A DNA stretch of 64,000 nucleotides from Micavibrio sp. UBA6212 (GTDB lineage: Bacteria > Pseudomonadota > Alphaproteobacteria > Micavibrionales > Micavibrionaceae), in assembly GCA_002421905.1 (NCBI GenBank), contig DISK01000004.1:1-64000 (forward strand), given 5' to 3'. The notes below the pieces were generated by a model. That model was not told where the DNA came from and made no database searches. It worked only from the letters and a program-made list of their open reading frames with translations. Both the position numbers and the translations under genes were made by a program. Within the stretch, counting starts at the first letter, position 1, and every line of letters starts with the position of its first letter. Shown piece after piece: positions 60,807 to 64,000 of the stretch.

Positions 60807-63593
60807 ATGTCGGATAATACCGCAGCTACCCCGAAGTTTCCCCAGATTTCCCTCTCGGAAGAGATGAAGAAATCCTACCTCGATTACGCGATGAGTGTCA
60901 TTGTCTCGCGGGCGTTGCCTGATGTGCGGGATGGGTTGAAACCGGTTCACCGTCGTATTCTATACGCGATGCAAGAAGGCGGATATCATTCTGATAAATC
61001 CTATAAAAAATCCGCGCGTATTGTCGGGGATGTCATGGGTAAATACCACCCGCATGGGGACTCGGCGATTTACGAATCTTTGGTGCGGATGGCACAGGGC
61101 TTCTCACTGCGTCTGCCATTGATCGACGGACAAGGTAACTTCGGGTCGATGGATGGTGATCCGGCTGCGGCGATGCGTTATACCGAAGCGCGTTTGTCAA
61201 AGGCTGCCGATGCCTTGTTGCAGGATATTGATAAAGACACAGTCGATTTTCGTCCCAACTATGACGAATCTTTTTCCGAACCTGTTGTGTTGCCAACCCG
61301 TGTACCGAACCTGCTGGTGAATGGTGCGGGCGGGATCGCGGTGGGGATGGCCACCAATATTCCTCCACATAATCTGGGCGAAGTCATTGACGGATGTCTG
61401 GCATGTATGGAGAACCCTGATATCACCAACGAAGAATTGATGAGCTTTATTCCGGGGCCGGACTTTCCGACCGGTGGTCAAATTCTGGGTCGTGCGGGGG
61501 CGTACTCGGCTTATACGACGGGGCGCGGCTCAATGCCGGTGCGCTCGAAAACCTCGATCGAAACCATTCGGGACAAACGCGAAGCCATTATCGTCCATGA
61601 AATTCCCTATCAGGTCAATAAAGGCCAGTTGCTGGAACGTCTGGGCGAAGTCGCCCGTGAAAAAATCGTCGAAGGCATCGCGGAAATTCGTGATGAATCC
61701 GACCGTGACGGCGTGCGTGTTGTTGTTGAATTGAAACGTGATGCCAATGCTGATGTGGTCTTGAACCAATTGTTCAAATTCACATCGCTGCAATCTTCTT
61801 TTGCCTGCAATATGTTGGCGCTTCATCATGGCCGCCCGCAAACTTTGTTGCTGCGCCAGATTATTTCGGCCTTCGTTAAGTTCCGTGAAGAAGTCATTAC
61901 GCGCCGGACAATTTTCGAATTGAACAAAGCCCGCGACCGTGCCCATGTGTTGGCTGGTCTGGCTGTGGCGGTTGCCAATATCGACGAAGTGATTGCCCTG
62001 ATCCGTAATGCCAAAGACCCTGCGATTGCCCGTGAACAATTGCTCGCCAAACGCTGGCCTGTGGGGGATGTTGCTCCGCTCATCGCCCTGATTGATGATC
62101 CTGAATATTTCGTGGATGAAAACGGCACCTACCAGATGTCCGAAGTTCAGGTCAAGGCGATCCTTGATTTGCGCTTGCACCGTCTGACTGGTCTTGAACG
62201 CGATAAAATTGGCGATGAACTGCGTACCATTACCAATGAAATTGCCGAGCTGCTGTCCATTCTGGGATCAAAAGAAAAACTCTATGACTTGATGCGGAAC
62301 GAATTGGTCGAAGTCAAAACCAAATACGCCACACCACGCCGGACTGAAATCATTGATTCAGGTTTTGAAACCGATGTCGAAGATTTGATCCAACGCGAAG
62401 ACATGGTGGTGACCATTACCCATACCGGCTACGTGAAGCGAACTCCGCTTGTGACCTATCGCGCCCAAAAACGCGGTGGCAAGGGACGCTCTGCTATTGA
62501 TATGAAGGACGAAGATTTCGTCTCTGACCTCTTTGTGGCATCGACCCACACGCCAATCCTGTTCTTTACTTCAAAAGGGATTGTCCACCGGATGAAAGTC
62601 TATCAACTGCCTTTGGGGAACCCACAGGCACGCGGGAAGGCGTTCGTCAATCTATTGCCGCTTGATAAGGACGAAAATATCTCTGTGATCTTGCGTCTGC
62701 CGGAAAATGAAGATTTGTGGGCGGAACTCGATATTCTCTTTGCAACCAATGGCGGGTCGGTCAGACGGAATAAATTGTCCGACTTCCGCAATATCCGCTC
62801 CAACGGGTTGATTGCAATGAAACTCGAAAGCAATGAAAAACTGATTGATGTCAAAATCTGTCGTGATGATGAAGACGTGGTGCTGGCAACCCGTCTGGGT
62901 CGTGCGATCCGCTTTGAAGTCTCCGATCTGCGGGTGTTCTCAGGACGGACGTCAACAGGGGTGCGTGGGATCAAGCTCAAAGACAAAGACGAAGTCATCT
63001 CGATGTCGATCCTTAAACATGTGAACGCGACACCGGAAGAACGAAATGCCTATCTGAAAGCAGCCTCCGCTTTGCGTGGTGCCGACGAAGAAGGTGTCGA
63101 ATTCGAAGAAGGTGCAGACGCAACAATCAACGAAGATCGCTTCAAGGAACTGCAAGACCGCGAACAATTCCTGCTGACTGCAACAACGGGCGGCTACGGT
63201 AAACGCACCTCTGCGTACGAATACCGTGTCTCTGGTCGTGGCGGGCAGGGCATCACCAATATTACCCTGACTGAAAAGAATGGCGGGGAAGTTGCGGGAA
63301 CCTTCGTCGTCACTGACGAACACCAGATTATGCTGGTGACCGATCAGGGTCAGATGATCCGGATGCCGGTTGACGGGATCCGCTTCACAGGTCGCGCGGC
63401 GCAAGGTGTGACACTCTTCCGCGTTCGGGATGACGAACATGTGGTCTCTGTTGCGTGGCTCAAACAAGACGACGAAGATGTTGTCGAAGACGAAGCCATC
63501 ATCGAAGCCATCGCAGCGGAAGAAAACGAAGGTGGCGGTGTCACAACCCCTACACCGGAAGATAACCCCGCAGATGAAAACATAGAAGAATAA
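60807..63593 (+). CDS. gyrA: DNA gyrase subunit A
   Basis: This subunit cuts and rejoins DNA; partner GyrB is encoded at 3.4-5.9 kb. The ATG at 60807 gives 928 residues starting MSDNTAATPKFPQ. The catalytic Tyr125 is in AAMRYTEARL. The quinolone-determining loop reads HPHGDSAIYE with Ser86 and Glu90, equivalent to E. coli Ser83 and Asp87. The GyrA box QKRGGKGRS and a C-terminal beta-pinwheel are present, and the tail is acidic (DNPADENIEE). Confidence 0.98.
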   Translation: MSDNTAATPKFPQISLSEEMKKSYLDYAMSVIVSRALPDVRDGLKPVHRRILYAMQEGGYHSDKSYKKSARIVGDVMGKYHPHGDSAIYESLVRMAQGFSLRLPLIDGQGNFGSMDGDPAAAMRYTEARLSKAADALLQDIDKDTVDFRPNYDESFSEPVVLPTRVPNLLVNGAGGIAVGMATNIPPHNLGEVIDGCLACMENPDITNEELMSFIPGPDFPTGGQILGRAGAYSAYTTGRGSMPVRSKTSIETIRDKREAIIVHEIPYQVNKGQLLERLGEVAREKIVEGIAEIRDESDRDGVRVVVELKRDANADVVLNQLFKFTSLQSSFACNMLALHHGRPQTLLLRQIISAFVKFREEVITRRTIFELNKARDRAHVLAGLAVAVANIDEVIALIRNAKDPAIAREQLLAKRWPVGDVAPLIALIDDPEYFVDENGTYQMSEVQVKAILDLRLHRLTGLERDKIGDELRTITNEIAELLSILGSKEKLYDLMRNELVEVKTKYATPRRTEIIDSGFETDVEDLIQREDMVVTITHTGYVKRTPLVTYRAQKRGGKGRSAIDMKDEDFVSDLFVASTHTPILFFTSKGIVHRMKVYQLPLGNPQARGKAFVNLLPLDKDENISVILRLPENEDLWAELDILFATNGGSVRRNKLSDFRNIRSNGLIAMKLESNEKLIDVKICRDDEDVVLATRLGRAIRFEVSDLRVFSGRTSTGVRGIKLKDKDEVISMSILKHVNATPEERNAYLKAASALRGADEEGVEFEEGADATINEDRFKELQDREQFLLTATTGGYGKRTSAYEYRVSGRGGQGITNITLTEKNGGEVAGTFVVTDEHQIMLVTDQGQMIRMPVDGIRFTGRAAQGVTLFRVRDDEHVVSVAWLKQDDEDVVEDEAIIEAIAAEENEGGGVTTPTPEDNPADENIEE

Positions 63594-63599
63594 TCAATA

Positions 63600-63634
63600 A
63601 AAAAACCCCGCGCCCAAATTCGCGGGGTTTTGTT
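63600..63634 (+). terminator. gyrA terminator
   Basis: AAAACCCCGCG and CGCGGGGTTTT pair around an 8-base loop, followed by GTTT. It is seven bases after the gyrA stop. Confidence 0.9.
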
Positions 63635-63697
63635 TATCCCCTGTCTTCACTTTATTCTCTATGATAAAATTAATAATTCCAGAGCGAGGAAAAAATC

Positions 63698-64000
63698 ATG
63701 ACTAATTCAAATTCACCGATCAAGCCCAATGTCTCAGTCCGTGCTGTTATCGTGCAGGACAAAAAAATTCTTATTGTGAACGGTGATGGGGCAGGAGACT
63801 TTTGGTGTACCCCTGGTGGACGGTTGGATTATGGCGAAGATTTGAAATCGGGCATCAAACGTGAAGTTTATGAAGAAACAGGTTTGACTGTAAACGTTGG
63901 GGATGCCTTTGCTGTCTCTGAATTTGTACTGGAAAAAAATACATTCCACAATGTTGATATATTTTTCCGCTGTGAAGTAGCGGGCGGCGAAATTACACAA
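63698..64000 (+). CDS. Nudix hydrolase, 3' end beyond the window
   Basis: An ATG preceded by GCGAGGAAAA opens a frame that runs to the right edge (101 codons seen). The Nudix box is intact: GGRLDYGEDLKSG followed by IKREVYEETGL, matching G-X5-E-X7-REUXEEXGU. The start segment SVRAVIVQDKKILIVNGDG is also typical. It probably hydrolyses a nucleoside diphosphate derivative; the substrate is not readable. Confidence 0.9.
   Translation, partial: MTNSNSPIKPNVSVRAVIVQDKKILIVNGDGAGDFWCTPGGRLDYGEDLKSGIKREVYEETGLTVNVGDAFAVSEFVLEKNTFHNVDIFFRCEVAGGEITQ

Noticed and set aside
61530..62180. 216-codon frame antisense to gyrA
   Set aside because: It is a shadow of gyrA codon usage, without a ribosome binding site or family.
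1..64000. CRISPR arrays, rRNA genes or a prophage
   Set aside because: I saw no regularly spaced repeats with unique spacers, no rRNA sequence and no phage structural or integrase genes.

Overview
This window looks like a chromosomal segment of a free-living or exoparasitic alphaproteobacterium. The evidence is MipZ (the alphaproteobacterial division-site ATPase), the dnaN-recF-gyrB cluster without dnaA, an MbfA-type iron exporter, a SqrR/BigR-type sulfide regulator, a UbiM-like ubiquinone hydroxylase, and a DotL/DotM coupling pair of the IncI-type (Dot/Icm-like) type IV secretion family. The last item recalls Micavibrio relatives, but that placement is inference and no rRNA is present to test it. 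Most genes are housekeeping. Accessory material sits at about 7.7-9.0 kb, 14.2-16.2 kb and 35.7-39.0 kb.

Layout. 0-7.6 kb: a HAD phosphatase divergent from dnaN, recF, gyrB and argS (sliding clamp, repair, gyrase B, arginyl-tRNA synthetase). 7.6-9.05 kb: a 1.2-kb non-coding insert between two nearly identical 96-bp direct repeats that carry the 3' ends of both flanking genes; it is rich in short interspersed repeats and nested hairpins. 9.0-13.9 kb (minus strand): dotM, an unknown membrane protein, dotL and a pilin-like protein. 14.1-16.2 kb: tRNA-Thr followed by a lone PD-(D/E)XK-like nuclease gene. 16.2-21.3 kb: a redox and iron block with a deleted pirin gene, HxlR regulator, YceI, WrbA-like flavoprotein, UbiM-like hydroxylase and MbfA. 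21.3-28 kb: hflK-hflC, mrp, a HAD phosphatase, acpP-fabF-mltG. 28-35.7 kb: an HD-domain protein, then a sulfide module (sulfide:quinone reductase, SqrR/BigR regulator, RND efflux pump).

35.7-39 kb holds two proteins of unknown function, an antitoxin-like DNA-binding protein and a truncated copy of tRNA-Met, which suggests a small island at that tRNA. 39-49.6 kb: mnmA, a LOG-family protein, ferredoxin, cysteine desulfurase, an alpha/beta hydrolase, a Bcp peroxiredoxin, a large AsmA-like protein, tyrS and anmK. 49.7-64 kb: an orphan ParA-like ATPase, a methyltransferase, a Sua5 homologue, a lytic transglycosylase, an acyl-CoA dehydrogenase, a Cys-rich secreted protein, mipZ, two peptidases, ssb, a DUF2059-like protein, gyrA and a Nudix gene cut by the right edge.

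Functional links that can be read from the arrangement: sulfur mobilisation (cysteine desulfurase, ferredoxin, MnmA thiolation), sulfide detoxification under a two-cysteine repressor, and an HxlR-controlled redox operon whose operator shares an exact 15-mer with the sulfide promoter region.
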